DNA from: CAYRVF01 sp964427535
GTDB taxonomy: Bacteria > Chloroflexota > Ktedonobacteria > Ktedonobacterales > JADMIN01
NCBI GenBank assembly: GCA_964427535.1
Contig: CAYRVF010000012.1
Coordinates: 1 to 58,487 of the forward strand
Length of the DNA: 58,487 nt
Direction: 5' to 3'
Part shown: one piece after another, positions 1-9,253 of the stretch
Position numbering within the stretch: the first letter of the stretch is position 1
How the letters are laid out: every line of letters starts with the position of its first letter
Notes under the pieces: model-generated
Seen by the model: only the letters and a program-made list of their open reading frames with translations
Databases searched by the model: none
What the model was told of the DNA's origin: nothing
Translations under genes and position numbers: made by a program

Positions 1-1112
1 GCAACACGCTCGCCGCGACACTCGCCGCGCAGGTCAAGCGCGACATCTTCTTCGCCCGTGCGCGGCGCTACGAGTCCACGCTCGACGCCGCCCTGGAGCC
101 GAACAACATCCCCACTAGCGTCTACACCAACCTGATCGCGACCGTCGACCAGAACCTGCCGGTGCTGCATCGCTACCTCGCGCTGCGGAAGCGGCTGCTC
201 GGCCTCGACGAGCTGCACATGTACGACCTGTACGTGCCGATGGTGCGCGAGGTGGAGTACAAGGTGCCCTACGCCGAGGCGCAGCAGCGGGTCGCGCAGG
301 CGCTGGGTCCGCTCGGTGAGCGTTACGTCTCAGAGCTGCGTGGTGGCTTCGGCTCGCGCTGGATTGACGTGTACGAGAACATCGGCAAGCGCTCGGGCGC
401 GTATAGCTGGGGCAGCTACGGCACACACCCCTTCGTGCTGCTCAACTATCAGGAGAGCATGGACAGCATGTTCACCCTGGCGCACGAGATGGGCCACTCG
501 ATGCACTCGTTCTTCACGTGGGAGACCCAGCCGTATCCGTACAGCAGCTACACCCTCTTCGTCGCCGAGGTCGCCTCGACGCTGAACGAGGCGCTGCTCA
601 CGCATTACCTGCTCAACACGACGACCGACAATGCCGTGCGCATGTACATCATCAACCACGCGCTTGAGACGTACCGCACGACGCTCTACCGGCAGACCCT
701 CTTCGCGGAGTTCGAGCTGGAGGCCCACCGGCGCGCTGAGCGTGGCGAGGCGCTCACGCCCGAGCTGCTCAGCGACATCTTTAAGGGGCTGAACGAGAAA
801 TATTACGGCCCGGTGGTCACGGTCGACGATCTGATCGGCGTCGAGTGGGCGCGCATTCCGCACTTCTATTCGAGTTTCTACGTCTACCAGTACGCGACGG
901 GCATCTCAGCCTCGGCGGCTCTTGCCCAGCGGATTCTCACCGAGGGGCAGCCCGCGGTCGATCGCTACCTGCGCTTCCTCTCGTCGGGCTCGTCGGATTA
1001 CAGCATCAACCTGCTGCGCGAGGCGGGCGTCGATCTCTCCACTCCCGCACCGGTGCAGGCCGCGCTGGATACGTTCGGGCGCTACATCGACGAGATGGAG
1101 TCGCTGGCATAG
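1..1112 (+). CDS. pepF: M3-family oligoendopeptidase F, C-terminal part (5' cut by window edge)
   Basis: Zinc metallopeptidase that degrades short cytoplasmic peptides. The reading frame is open from base 3, so the N-terminal part lies outside the window; about 370 codons are present. The zinc site HEMGH is at 484-498, and the third ligand is probably a Glu in EVASTLNE, about 25 residues later. The C-terminal helical part (YYGP, followed by the IPHFYSSFYVYQYATG segment) is typical of PepF-type M3 enzymes. ATG 162 is internal and is not a real start, because homologous sequence continues upstream of it. The stop is at 1110-1112. A gap of about 200 bases with no clear terminator follows before the mechanosensitive channel. 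Confidence 0.93.
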   Translation, partial: NTLAATLAAQVKRDIFFARARRYESTLDAALEPNNIPTSVYTNLIATVDQNLPVLHRYLALRKRLLGLDELHMYDLYVPMVREVEYKVPYAEAQQRVAQALGPLGERYVSELRGGFGSRWIDVYENIGKRSGAYSWGSYGTHPFVLLNYQESMDSMFTLAHEMGHSMHSFFTWETQPYPYSSYTLFVAEVASTLNEALLTHYLLNTTTDNAVRMYIINHALETYRTTLYRQTLFAEFELEAHRRAERGEALTPELLSDIFKGLNEKYYGPVVTVDDLIGVEWARIPHFYSSFYVYQYATGISASAALAQRILTEGQPAVDRYLRFLSSGSSDYSINLLREAGVDLSTPAPVQAALDTFGRYIDEMESLA

Positions 1113-1311
1113 CTGGCATAGATAGAGCGGCTGACATGGCACGTGACGAAGAGCTTCGTCAGCATGCGGATGTAACTATTGGCCCGTCCTTCTCGCTCTA
1201 CAGAGTGAGGTGGGCGGGTGGCTGTGGTTGGGTTCCTGAGTGCAACGAGAGCAATCAGCATGAGGTGCCGAGCGGCGCCTGCCCACCGGATCGCCGAAGG
1301 GGAGGATAGGG

Positions 1312-2469
1312 ATGCTCGCGGCTCATGCCGTGCTTGCCACTAACGGCTCGGATACTGGAATCAATGCGCTGCTGAAATACGTCTCGCAGAATGCGACGCG
1401 CATCGGCGTGCAGGTCGGGCTGACAGCGCTGATCGTGCTACTCGCGATCGTCGTGGGGCCGTGGCTCGCGCACTTCGCCGGTCAGATGCCGGTGCATATG
1501 CAGACGACGCTGACACGCAACGGACGGCAGCGCCGGGCGTATGGCGTCATCATGCGGACGGACGGCCTGGGCAGGTGGCTGAGCCGCGTCACCGTCGCCT
1601 GCGTGTGGGTTGCCGCGCTTGTCATCATCGGCATCATCTGGACCTTTAGCCAGGGGCCGACGACTAACGAGCAGGCGCAAATCCTCCTGGCGGCCAAGGC
1701 CATCGCCGGAAGGATCGGCGGCTCGCTGATCGTCATCGCCGTCACACTCGGCTTCGCCAGCTTCTTCCAGCGCACATTCGACCGGGCGCTCGAGCGCAGC
1801 CACGTCGATCCGAACCTGACGGTGCTGATCGGGCGCGTGCTCTACATCACGTTGCTGGTCGTGGGGCTGGTCATCATCTTCGCGGTCTGGGGTGTCGGCA
1901 TCGTCATCCCGGTCACGCTGATCGGCGTGCTGACGGTGGCGCTGAGCCTCGCCCTGCAAGATATTCTGAAAAACATCGTCGCGGGCGTGTATCTGCTGAT
2001 CGAGCGGCCCTTTCTCATTGGCGACTTCATCACCATCGCCCCGTACAGCGGCACCGTGGAAGACATCCTGATTCGGGTGACGTGGCTGCGTACGGTCGAT
2101 GGCGAACGCGTGGTGGTGCCGAACGCCCTGCTCTTCACGTCCCCAGTCGTCAACCAGACGGCCTATCAGACGCGACGCGCGGGCCTGCTTGTCACGCTGG
2201 CCGAGATGCCGCAGAGCGGACTGCAGGAGGTCGAGCGTGCCATCTACGACGCGCTGGACGACATCGCCGAGATCAAGGATGATCCGCGTCCGCAGGTGGC
2301 GCTCAGCAAAGCGACCAGCGACAAAGTGGAGCTCCAGGTCGTCTTCTGGACTCCCGCACACGACGGCAACGACGACCGGAGCGTCGTCTCGGAAGCCATC
2401 GAGCGGGTGCGACTGCGCCTCCCTGGCGCAGAAGTCGCCGCGCTCGATAGCGCGGCTTCCGCAGCATAA
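1312..2469 (+). CDS. MscS-family small-conductance mechanosensitive ion channel
   Basis: Membrane channel that releases solutes on hypo-osmotic shock. It has 385 residues, with hydrophobic helices near residues 22-45, 93-113, 135-155 and 175-225. The last of these runs into the MscS pore/beta signature VALSLALQDILKNIVAG and then ERPFLIGDFI. The cytoplasmic alpha/beta vestibule follows (VPNALLFTSPVVNQT). The start ATG has a GGGGAGG Shine-Dalgarno 6 bases upstream. Length fits the shorter MscS class. It is followed 34 bases later by nadD on the same strand. Confidence 0.93.
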   Translation: MLAAHAVLATNGSDTGINALLKYVSQNATRIGVQVGLTALIVLLAIVVGPWLAHFAGQMPVHMQTTLTRNGRQRRAYGVIMRTDGLGRWLSRVTVACVWVAALVIIGIIWTFSQGPTTNEQAQILLAAKAIAGRIGGSLIVIAVTLGFASFFQRTFDRALERSHVDPNLTVLIGRVLYITLLVVGLVIIFAVWGVGIVIPVTLIGVLTVALSLALQDILKNIVAGVYLLIERPFLIGDFITIAPYSGTVEDILIRVTWLRTVDGERVVVPNALLFTSPVVNQTAYQTRRAGLLVTLAEMPQSGLQEVERAIYDALDDIAEIKDDPRPQVALSKATSDKVELQVVFWTPAHDGNDDRSVVSEAIERVRLRLPGAEVAALDSAASAA

Positions 2470-2503
2470 CCGAGTCCCGCGATCATGTCCTTTGGGGGAT
2501 GGA

Positions 2504-3277
2504 ATGTCGAAGCAAGCCCGGCCCGCCAGCAGTACCTCTCGCGATAGCTCCGCGCCCAGTGCGTGCGAGGGCAATGGACGCGAAGCGAGCGTGCGCGCTG
2601 GCGTGAGGTATGGTATCCTTGGCGGGACGTTCGACCCGCCACATCTGGCGCATCTCACCATCGCGCAGGAAGTCTACACAGGGCTCCGGCTCGACCGGGT
2701 CTGGTTCATCCCCGCCGGTCAGCCGCCGCACAAGCGCGAGCGCGAGATCGCCAGCGCCACGGATCGTGTCGCGATGGTGCGCGCCGCGATCGCGGACGAT
2801 GAGCGGTTCGCCCTCAGCACGCTCGAAACCGAGCGCGACGGACCATCATACACTGTGGACACCCTGTGGGCTCTCCGCACGATCTGGAGGGACGACGACT
2901 GGCTCTGCCTGATCGTCGGCTGGGATATGCTGCTCGACCTGCCGCGCTGGCACGACGCGCCGGGCGTACTGGCCGCGCTCAACCAGATCGCGGCAGTTCA
3001 CCGGCCAGGATTCATCGCGGAGGCGGACGTGCTCGAACGGCTCGAAACGCAGCTCCCGGGCCTCCGCGCAAAGCTGTCACTGGTGCCCGCGCCACAGCTC
3101 GAAATCGCCTCGACAGAGCTGCGCGAGCGCGTGGCATCTAGCTTGCCAATTCGATACCTTGTGCCTGAGGCTGTGCGTATCTACATAGAAGAACATGGCC
3201 TCTATACGCGGAAGAAGATGTCCGCCGCGGGGCCATTCCAGCAGCCCGACAGAGGAGTTGGCGATGAGGTACCCTGA
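2504..3277 (+). CDS. nadD: nicotinate-nucleotide adenylyltransferase
   Basis: Adenylates nicotinate mononucleotide to deamido-NAD in NAD biosynthesis. The nucleotidyltransferase motif GILGGTFDPPHLAH starts near residue 37, and the late EIASTELRERV segment corresponds to the family's ISST motif. The frame is open further upstream, but ATG 2504 is preceded by GGGGGATGGA and leaves a 257-residue product. This includes a low-complexity N-terminal tail of about 35 residues. GTG 2591 is an alternative start that would remove the tail. Its end overlaps the DUF951 gene by 14 bases, so translation of the two is probably coupled. Confidence 0.93.
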   Translation: MSKQARPASSTSRDSSAPSACEGNGREASVRAGVRYGILGGTFDPPHLAHLTIAQEVYTGLRLDRVWFIPAGQPPHKREREIASATDRVAMVRAAIADDERFALSTLETERDGPSYTVDTLWALRTIWRDDDWLCLIVGWDMLLDLPRWHDAPGVLAALNQIAAVHRPGFIAEADVLERLETQLPGLRAKLSLVPAPQLEIASTELRERVASSLPIRYLVPEAVRIYIEEHGLYTRKKMSAAGPFQQPDRGVGDEVP

Positions 3278-3494
3278 TCTCGGCTTCTATGATCGGGTGC
3301 GCCTGCGCAAGCCGCATCCCTGTGGCAGCACTACATGGCGCGTGGTCCGCCTGGGCGCGGATATCGGGCTGAAGTGCGAAGGATGTGGCCGTCGCGTGCT
3401 GCTGCCACGGAGCGAGGCAGAGAAGCGCATCAAAGAGATTCTCAGCAAGGGCGCTGATGATATAGCAAAGGTGAACGAACACTATCATGGCTAA
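3264..3494 (+). CDS. DUF951 small zinc-ribbon-like protein
   Basis: A 76-residue protein of the DUF951 family. Three cysteines are arranged as HPCG (C20) and CEGC (C38, C41), consistent with a small metal-binding beta fold. The function of the family is not established. The start ATG 3264 follows a GAGGAG site inside the end of nadD, and the stop overlaps the next gene's start by 8 bases. nadD, DUF951 and the MFS gene are therefore one translationally coupled unit. Confidence 0.88.
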   Translation: MRYPDLGFYDRVRLRKPHPCGSTTWRVVRLGADIGLKCEGCGRRVLLPRSEAEKRIKEILSKGADDIAKVNEHYHG

Positions 3495-5028
3495 GAGCCG
3501 CCCTCTTGGCGACCCTTCATATACGTCCGAGCCATCGGGTTCCGGCACCGCTCGGGCCGCGGACCCCTCTGCCGCGACCGGAAACGGCGCCGTGTCCGCC
3601 GGGCAACAGCAGGCGGGCCGCGTTGATCCGCATCTCACTGCCGCGAGCGGGCAGCATCTTGGGTTCTCCAGCGTGCTCCGCAACCGCTACTTTCTGCGGC
3701 TTTGGATGGCCCAACTCATCTCGCAGACAGTCATGAACGCCGCCAATTACGGCGTCATCATTCTGCTCAACGAGCAGACGCATGGCTCGGCGTTCGCGAC
3801 CAGCGGCGCGGTGGTGGCGTTCAGCCTGCCCGCCATCATCCTCGGCGCCCCAGCGGGCGTGCTGGTGGACCGGCTCGACCGCAGGCGTGTGCTGTGGGTC
3901 AGCAATCTGCTGCGAGCGCTCGCCTCGCTCGTCTTCGTCGGCTCGTTGCTCGTCAACCCCGGTGGGGTGCTGCCGGTCTTCATTCTGACGTTCTTCATCG
4001 CCGCGGTTGGGCAGTTCTTCTCTCCGGCGGAGGGCGCGGCGATCCCGCTGCTGGTGCGTCAAGAAGAGCTAGTCAACGCCCTGGCCCTCTTCAACATCAC
4101 GTTCACGCTGGCGCAGGCGGCGGGGTTGATCGTGCTCGGGCCGCTCGTGCTGCTCTTCTTACCGAAGATCGTGATCGGTCTGCCGCCCCATAGCCTGACG
4201 ATCGATCCCGTGGCGAGTCTGTTTTTGATTGTCGCCGTGCTCTACGTCGTGTGCGCGGTGCTGATTCTGACCATACCAGTGCGCCGTCTGCGTATCGCGC
4301 GTGTGCCCCAGGCGCCATCGAGTCGTGTGCAGCGGGGCCAGGTGCTGCGCCAGGAAGAGCGCCAGATCATGGGCATCTGGTCGGGTGTGCTGGAGTGCGG
4401 GCGCTTCATCCGGCATGATCGTCGGCTGGCGATCTCGGTGGTGCAGCTTACGATCGGGGGCATGGTCGTCGCCGTGATCGGCGTGCTCGCGCCGCGCTTC
4501 GTCACCGATTTCTTCCACCAGCCGGCGAAGCTTGCCGCGCTGGTCTTCGTGCCAGCGGGCGCGGGCCTCGTGCTCGGCTCGATTCTCACGCCCCGCCTGC
4601 TGCGTCACTTCCACTATCTGGCGACCGTCACCATCGGCTTCATTGGGCTGGCGGCTGCGGCTGGGCTGATCACCGTCGTCCGAGTGCTGGCGCCGGTCTT
4701 CCACCCACAACTTTGGTGGGAGTCCCCGGTGTATCTGGCGATTATGATACTGCTCACCTTCCTGATGGGTATGACGCTTGATTTCATTAACATTCCTGCA
4801 CAGACGTTGCTGCAGGAGCGTTCGCCCGACTGGGTGAAGGGTCGTGTTCTTGCTGTACAGACCCTTTTGTTGAACGCGGCCACGGTGATCTTCGTCCCGG
4901 CGATGGGCATCGCCGTCGACGCGCTGGGGCTGCCGGTTGCCCTGGTTATTCTGGCAGCGTTTGTCGCCAGCGCTGGACTCATCAGCGTATACTACCTGGT
5001 GCGTGGACAACACGCTCGCCAGCTATGA
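3487..5028 (+). CDS. MFS transporter (MFS_3-type, putative exporter)
   Basis: A 513-residue major facilitator with a hydrophilic N-terminal tail of about 60 residues rich in S/G/A/P. About 12 hydrophobic helices follow, starting near LRLWMAQLISQ. The loop signature GVLVDRLDRRRVLW after helix 2 is the MFS motif A. A second cytoplasmic segment near residues 260-295 separates the halves. The substrate cannot be read from the sequence. The start overlaps the end of the DUF951 gene. Confidence 0.88.
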   Translation: MAKSRPLGDPSYTSEPSGSGTARAADPSAATGNGAVSAGQQQAGRVDPHLTAASGQHLGFSSVLRNRYFLRLWMAQLISQTVMNAANYGVIILLNEQTHGSAFATSGAVVAFSLPAIILGAPAGVLVDRLDRRRVLWVSNLLRALASLVFVGSLLVNPGGVLPVFILTFFIAAVGQFFSPAEGAAIPLLVRQEELVNALALFNITFTLAQAAGLIVLGPLVLLFLPKIVIGLPPHSLTIDPVASLFLIVAVLYVVCAVLILTIPVRRLRIARVPQAPSSRVQRGQVLRQEERQIMGIWSGVLECGRFIRHDRRLAISVVQLTIGGMVVAVIGVLAPRFVTDFFHQPAKLAALVFVPAGAGLVLGSILTPRLLRHFHYLATVTIGFIGLAAAAGLITVVRVLAPVFHPQLWWESPVYLAIMILLTFLMGMTLDFINIPAQTLLQERSPDWVKGRVLAVQTLLLNAATVIFVPAMGIAVDALGLPVALVILAAFVASAGLISVYYLVRGQHARQL

Positions 5029-5197
5029 CGCGGTCTCAGACGCGCGGCGACACGTCGCAACGGCGCAACATGCCTCCGCGTATACACGCTGGGAATGTTC
5101 TCGCTCTCGTTCGCGACGCTATTCCTGGACAGGCGCGCATTCCGCCTCCGGCGGCTCGGGCGCGCGAGCGAACCGAGCGGGTAAAGGCAGGTAGTGT

Positions 5198-6460
5198 GTG
5201 ATTCAAGAGGCTCCGAAAGCGGAGAGGCTCCGGGCGGGGGAACCCGCTACGACGGCTGAGCGCTGGCGGCAGAAGCACGCCGAACGCCTGCGTGAGAGTG
5301 GTATGGTGAGCAATCCCCGCCACATTCTGGTGTCGATGCTCTTGCCCATCGGCGACACGTTGCTCGCGACTCCGGCGCTGGCGGCGCTCCATCGCCGCTT
5401 CCCGCGCGCCAGCATCACCGTTCTCGTCTCGGCGAGCAATGCCAGCGTGCTCGAGGGCAACCCTGACGTCACCCGCACGATTGTCATCGTCCCCGGTAGC
5501 GGCTCCCCCAGTGGCTACCGCTTCACCGATATCGTGCGCCAGATCAGCCGCGAGAAAGACGACTACGACCTCGTCATCAACTTCTCGGCGGTGGGACGCA
5601 TCGTCACCTTTCTAGCGGGTGTCCGGCAGCCGCGGCTGACGCTGCACATGCCCCCAGCGTGGTGGCTCGTCGGCAACTACATGGAGTCGTTCCGCGCGCG
5701 GCATGCGGTGGATCACTACCTGCTGGCCGTCTCACCGCTGCTCGACCGCGAGATCACGCCAGAGCAGCGAGTTCCACGCCTTTACCTGAACAGCATCGAC
5801 CGCGACGCGGCACGGCGCATCCTGCGCCAGAGCGGTGTTGACCGCACCGGGCCAGTGGTCACGATGCACGTCGGTGCGTCCGGCTTCAATGGACGCAAGC
5901 AGTGGGCGCCTGAGCGCTTCGCCGAGGTCGCGAATATGCTCATCGAGACGTTTGGCGCGTATGTCGTGCTCATCGGCGGCAAAGACGACATCGAGCTGGC
6001 CGATGCGACGGCGGCGCTCATTCCGACGCGCGTAGCGCAGCTCGCGGGCGAGACACGCCTGCGCCACACCGCCGCGATCATCGAGACGTCGACGCTCTTC
6101 ATCGGCAACGACTCCGGCCCGCTGCACATCGCCGCCGCGCTGGGGACGCAATCCATCGGCATCTTCGGGCCGTCGAACTGGGAGCAGTTTCAGCCGGTCG
6201 CGCGGCCGGGTACGCCGTTACAGGTCATCCATTCCGACCTGCCGTGCAGCCCGTGCTTCAACTTCATCGGCAACTCGTCGGTGATGGTGCCCAACCTGTG
6301 CTACACGCGCGCCTGCCTCAAGGCGATCACGCCGGAGCAGGTCGCCGCGGTGGCCATCGACATGCTGAGCGAGCGCGACGACGCAGCCGGACCCCTCGCT
6401 CCGTCATCCGAAGAGCGTGAGCTGGCGGGGACGTCGTTGAGCACGCACCAGGGGCGGTAG
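5198..6460 (+). CDS. glycosyltransferase family 9 (heptosyltransferase-like)
   Basis: GT-B fold glycosyltransferase related to ADP-heptose:LPS heptosyltransferases, likely acting in cell-envelope glycan assembly. The sequence shows LPIGDTLLATPALAAL at the N-domain, MHVGASGFNGRKQWAPERF at the domain border, and the nucleotide-sugar motif GNDSGPLHIAAALGT followed by GIFGPSNW. GTG 5198 gives 420 residues. ATG 5303 (residue 36) is an alternative that removes a charged N-terminal extension. The 169 bases upstream contain no gene. Confidence 0.85.
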   Translation: MIQEAPKAERLRAGEPATTAERWRQKHAERLRESGMVSNPRHILVSMLLPIGDTLLATPALAALHRRFPRASITVLVSASNASVLEGNPDVTRTIVIVPGSGSPSGYRFTDIVRQISREKDDYDLVINFSAVGRIVTFLAGVRQPRLTLHMPPAWWLVGNYMESFRARHAVDHYLLAVSPLLDREITPEQRVPRLYLNSIDRDAARRILRQSGVDRTGPVVTMHVGASGFNGRKQWAPERFAEVANMLIETFGAYVVLIGGKDDIELADATAALIPTRVAQLAGETRLRHTAAIIETSTLFIGNDSGPLHIAAALGTQSIGIFGPSNWEQFQPVARPGTPLQVIHSDLPCSPCFNFIGNSSVMVPNLCYTRACLKAITPEQVAAVAIDMLSERDDAAGPLAPSSEERELAGTSLSTHQGR

Positions 6461-6498
6461 CGCGTCCGCGTGCGTCCTCGTTCTCCTTGCCGGCGATG

Positions 6499-6532
6499 CC
6501 CACTGCCCCTTAGTAGTTGTAGAGGCAGTGGG
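6499..6532. terminator. hairpin between convergent glycosyltransferase and pyrE genes
   Basis: Perfect 9-bp arms CCCACTGCC / GGCAGTGGG separated by 16 bases, lying between two convergent stop codons. There is no T-run, so bidirectional termination is inferred from position. Confidence 0.45.
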
Positions 6533-6542
6533 AGAGCGTCCG

Positions 6543-7241
6543 CTACCTTGGCAGACCAGAGTCGAGAGCGCCGGTCGTGCCGGTCTCCGACATGCGCGCG
6601 GCCCGGTTCGCCTGAGCGTAGGCGCTGTAGCGCTGGAATTGCTCGTCGTCGATGAGGCCCGTCTCGTGGTACAGGTTCATCATCGTCTCCAGCTTGAGGA
6701 TGCTAGTGAGGTGAATGCCCATCTGCTTGAGGCGCGCATGTGCCCCCATGTCGCGGTCCACCAGCACGACGGCGTCATGGACCTTGATGTCGTGCTCGCC
6801 GAGCAGCCGCACCGCCTCGACGAGGCTTGAGCCGCCCGTCACCAGATCGTCAATAACGAGGGCGCGCGTGCCAGCACTGTAGCGTCCTTCGATGCCGCGC
6901 GGCCCGGTGCCCTCGGGCTGCGGGCGTGTGTAGATGAGCGGCGTGGAGGATTCGAGTGAGCAGGCCGTCGCCAGCAGCAAACCGCCGACCGGCACACCCG
7001 CCAGCACATCGAACGGCTGCACTTTCATGCGGCGAAGGGATTGGGCAAGCTCGACTTCCTGCATCATCAGACGGGCGGCAACGCGCAGCGCGGTGGGGTT
7101 GCTGATCAGCAGCTTCGGATTGATGAAGACAGGAGAATTGACGGTGCTGCCACCAAGCGTGTAGTCACCGAATGTGACGGCGCCCAGATCCCACAGTGCG
7201 CGCGCCAGCCAGAGGTTATCCAGCCCTTGCTCTTTGTTCAT
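6543..7241 (-). CDS. pyrE: orotate phosphoribosyltransferase
   Basis: Transfers phosphoribosyl from PRPP to orotate in pyrimidine synthesis. The PRPP-binding motif RALVIDDLVTGGSS is clear, and GVPVGGLLLATACS precedes it. The frame is open to 7289, but the ATG at 7241 gives a normal N-terminus (MNKEQGLDNLW). A GAGGA sequence lies about 14 bases upstream. The product is 232 residues, with a short C-terminal extension after the catalytic fold. The gene stands alone, separated from the redox operon by 219 bases. Confidence 0.92.
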   Translation of the reverse strand: MNKEQGLDNLWLARALWDLGAVTFGDYTLGGSTVNSPVFINPKLLISNPTALRVAARLMMQEVELAQSLRRMKVQPFDVLAGVPVGGLLLATACSLESSTPLIYTRPQPEGTGPRGIEGRYSAGTRALVIDDLVTGGSSLVEAVRLLGEHDIKVHDAVVLVDRDMGAHARLKQMGIHLTSILKLETMMNLYHETGLIDDEQFQRYSAYAQANRAARMSETGTTGALDSGLPR

Positions 7242-7460
7242 AGGTATGTGTGTGTCCTCCTCGCGGGCGGAGTGCGGCTGGCTGCACATGAAGGCGGCAC
7301 CTCAGCACCGCGAACATGTTGGTCATGCCAGATCACAGCGCCGCGGCCTGGCGCTGCGTGGTAGTGCGTGATGCGGCATATTCTATCATGTTATGCACAT
7401 CTCCGTTGGTTTCCGCTCCACGCGGACGAATGCCGTCGCGAGGCCCCTGCCCCACCGGCA

Positions 7461-8060
7461 TCAGAGGGAGCGCTGAGACGCGGCAGAAGCGCCCGAGCCA
7501 GCGAAGAGTCGCGCCAGCGCGAGGAATCCAACCGCCATACCGCCGCCGATGTATAGCGCGCGCATCCAGGGCTCAGCCGAGTCGCTGCCGGCGAGCCAGC
7601 CGTGTGCCGTCACGCCAAGGAACGCCACGAGCCCAAAGTAGTGCAGCGTCCGCCAGACGCCGTACGACAGGCGGCGTCGAACCCACGTGCTGAATAGCGT
7701 CAGCGCCATCGCGTAGAGTGAGACCACGCCGAGATTGACCGCCAGCGGACGGTACGGCTCGACGCCCGGAACAAGGATGTTGAGAAGACTGAACGGGAGA
7801 AACGGATCGAGCACCAGCGCGACAAGATGGCCCACCACCAGAATCGCGGCGAGCGTGGCGAGTGTCTGATGCAGTTCCTGCACAATCCAGTTGATGGGTT
7901 CGCGCAACTGCCGCGCAATGGCGCGCAGCATACCGAGCACCACCGAGAGCAGAAGGGTGATGTACGCGCTCACGCCTAACATGCGGGTGACATACCAGAG
8001 CACCGGACTCGCCGCCGCATGTGCCGCCGTCAGCGCGACATGGGCGGTCACGAGAGCCAC
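7461..8060 (-). CDS. ferric-reductase-like transmembrane protein
   Basis: A membrane protein of 199 residues with about six hydrophobic helices and helix-borne histidines that could bind heme (HVALTAAH, QELHQTL, GHLVAL, LHYFGLVAFLGVTAHGW). It resembles the ferric reductase/MsrQ-type transmembrane domain. GTG 8060 has AGG-rich Shine-Dalgarno sequence 6 bases upstream (GGAGGGAGG), so the gene starts inside the end of apbE; GTG 8051 is a second option. It is the last gene of the reductase-ApbE-membrane operon and is the likely electron acceptor or transmembrane conduit. Confidence 0.8.
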   Translation of the reverse strand: MALVTAHVALTAAHAAASPVLWYVTRMLGVSAYITLLLSVVLGMLRAIARQLREPINWIVQELHQTLATLAAILVVGHLVALVLDPFLPFSLLNILVPGVEPYRPLAVNLGVVSLYAMALTLFSTWVRRRLSYGVWRTLHYFGLVAFLGVTAHGWLAGSDSAEPWMRALYIGGGMAVGFLALARLFAGSGASAASQRSL

Positions 8061-9253
8061 AATTCGCCTCCCTCCCCACACGTCGCCAGGTACGCGCGCA
8101 TGTTCTTCGAGCAGATCACCTGTCCATCGCCGCGAACCAGGAGCAGCGCCGTCGCGCTGTCGCTGAAGCCTGACGAGTTCGACCGTACGGTGGGTGCGGT
8201 ATTCCCGGCGCCACGTCGCGCGAGATGCTCGTCCCACGCGTCGTCGACTGCTCGCAGCGCGGCCGGATACCCCCGCAGCAGCGCCACTTTCGCCGCCACC
8301 TCAGCCGCGGCCGCGGTCGGCGCCAGCGCGCTCGCCGACGCGATCACGAACCTGTCAGCACGCACATCTGCGGCTACTCCACGAGGCGACGTCCAGATGT
8401 CGGCGGGGCGTCCAGTCCGCGGATCGAGCACATGATGGCGTACGGCGCCACGCTGGAGCCACCACCGTGCCGCGGCACCCGATGTCGCGAGCCCGCCGCG
8501 CCCGAGCGTGAGCACGGCGAGGTGCTGCTCCTCAGCCTCATCAGGAGGCGTTTCGGATGGCACCTCATCCAACGCGCTCTTGCGCGTGCTCGCCCCCATT
8601 GCACGCGGATCGCCGATGCCGAGCGGCCACGGCGTGCCGTCCGGTGTCGTGCCACTCGCACGCATGTCGCCGCCGAGATTGACGAGCGCGCCCAGAAACG
8701 TCCCGAAGAAGCGTTCGATCGCCTCATCGGCGGCCCAGCCCTTCGCGATGCCGCCGAAGTCGAGCCGTACCCCCTCGGGCAACCGGATACGCTGGCGGTC
8801 CCGGTCGAGCCGCACGTCGCGCCAGGCTCCAGGCGTCGCGCCAGGCGTGACCAGGGCCACCTCAGGCGCGGCCACGCCGGACAGTGACTCGTCATAGGCA
8901 AACTGGGCGAAGTCGCGATCGTAGCCGTACGCTTCGAGCAGCGGCAGCAGGCAGGGGTCGAACAGCCCGTCTGTTGCCGCCGCTGCCGCGAGTGCCACCT
9001 CTGTGACAGTGAAGAGGATGTCCGAGGCCGCGCGCCATGTGCCTGCCGCGGCGTTCAACTGGCACAACTCGCTGGACTGATCGAAGCGGGTAAGACACCG
9101 CTCCACCAGACGCAGCCAGTCGAGACAGGCATCAAGCGCGGCGTCGGCCTCGTTCGTCGCCGTTGCACTTGCCGTGACGTGCAGGCTGACGCGCGTGCCC
9201 ATCATGGCGGCGTGACGGGTGAGCATGACCTGAGATTCTGTCGCCGTGCTCAT
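8048..9253 (-). CDS. apbE: FAD:protein FMN transferase (ApbE family)
   Basis: Attaches FMN covalently to Ser/Thr of target flavoproteins, using FAD. The sequence shows LDFGGIAKGWAADEA, ALVNLGGDMRASG, and LATSGAAARWW with DPRTGRP further on, all typical of ApbE. It has 401 residues. The ATG at 9253 shares one base with the stop of the upstream reductase (TGATG). There is no signal peptide or lipobox, unlike many exported ApbE proteins, so a cytoplasmic enzyme is implied. A short acidic insertion follows GIGDPRAMG. No obvious FMN_bind target gene is present in the window. Confidence 0.9.
   Translation of the reverse strand: MSTATESQVMLTRHAAMMGTRVSLHVTASATATNEADAALDACLDWLRLVERCLTRFDQSSELCQLNAAAGTWRAASDILFTVTEVALAAAAATDGLFDPCLLPLLEAYGYDRDFAQFAYDESLSGVAAPEVALVTPGATPGAWRDVRLDRDRQRIRLPEGVRLDFGGIAKGWAADEAIERFFGTFLGALVNLGGDMRASGTTPDGTPWPLGIGDPRAMGASTRKSALDEVPSETPPDEAEEQHLAVLTLGRGGLATSGAAARWWLQRGAVRHHVLDPRTGRPADIWTSPRGVAADVRADRFVIASASALAPTAAAAEVAAKVALLRGYPAALRAVDDAWDEHLARRGAGNTAPTVRSNSSGFSDSATALLLVRGDGQVICSKNMRAYLATCGEGGELWLS

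Noticed and set aside
162..164. ATG as start of the first gene
   Set aside because: The homologous PepF frame is open from base 3, so this ATG is internal.
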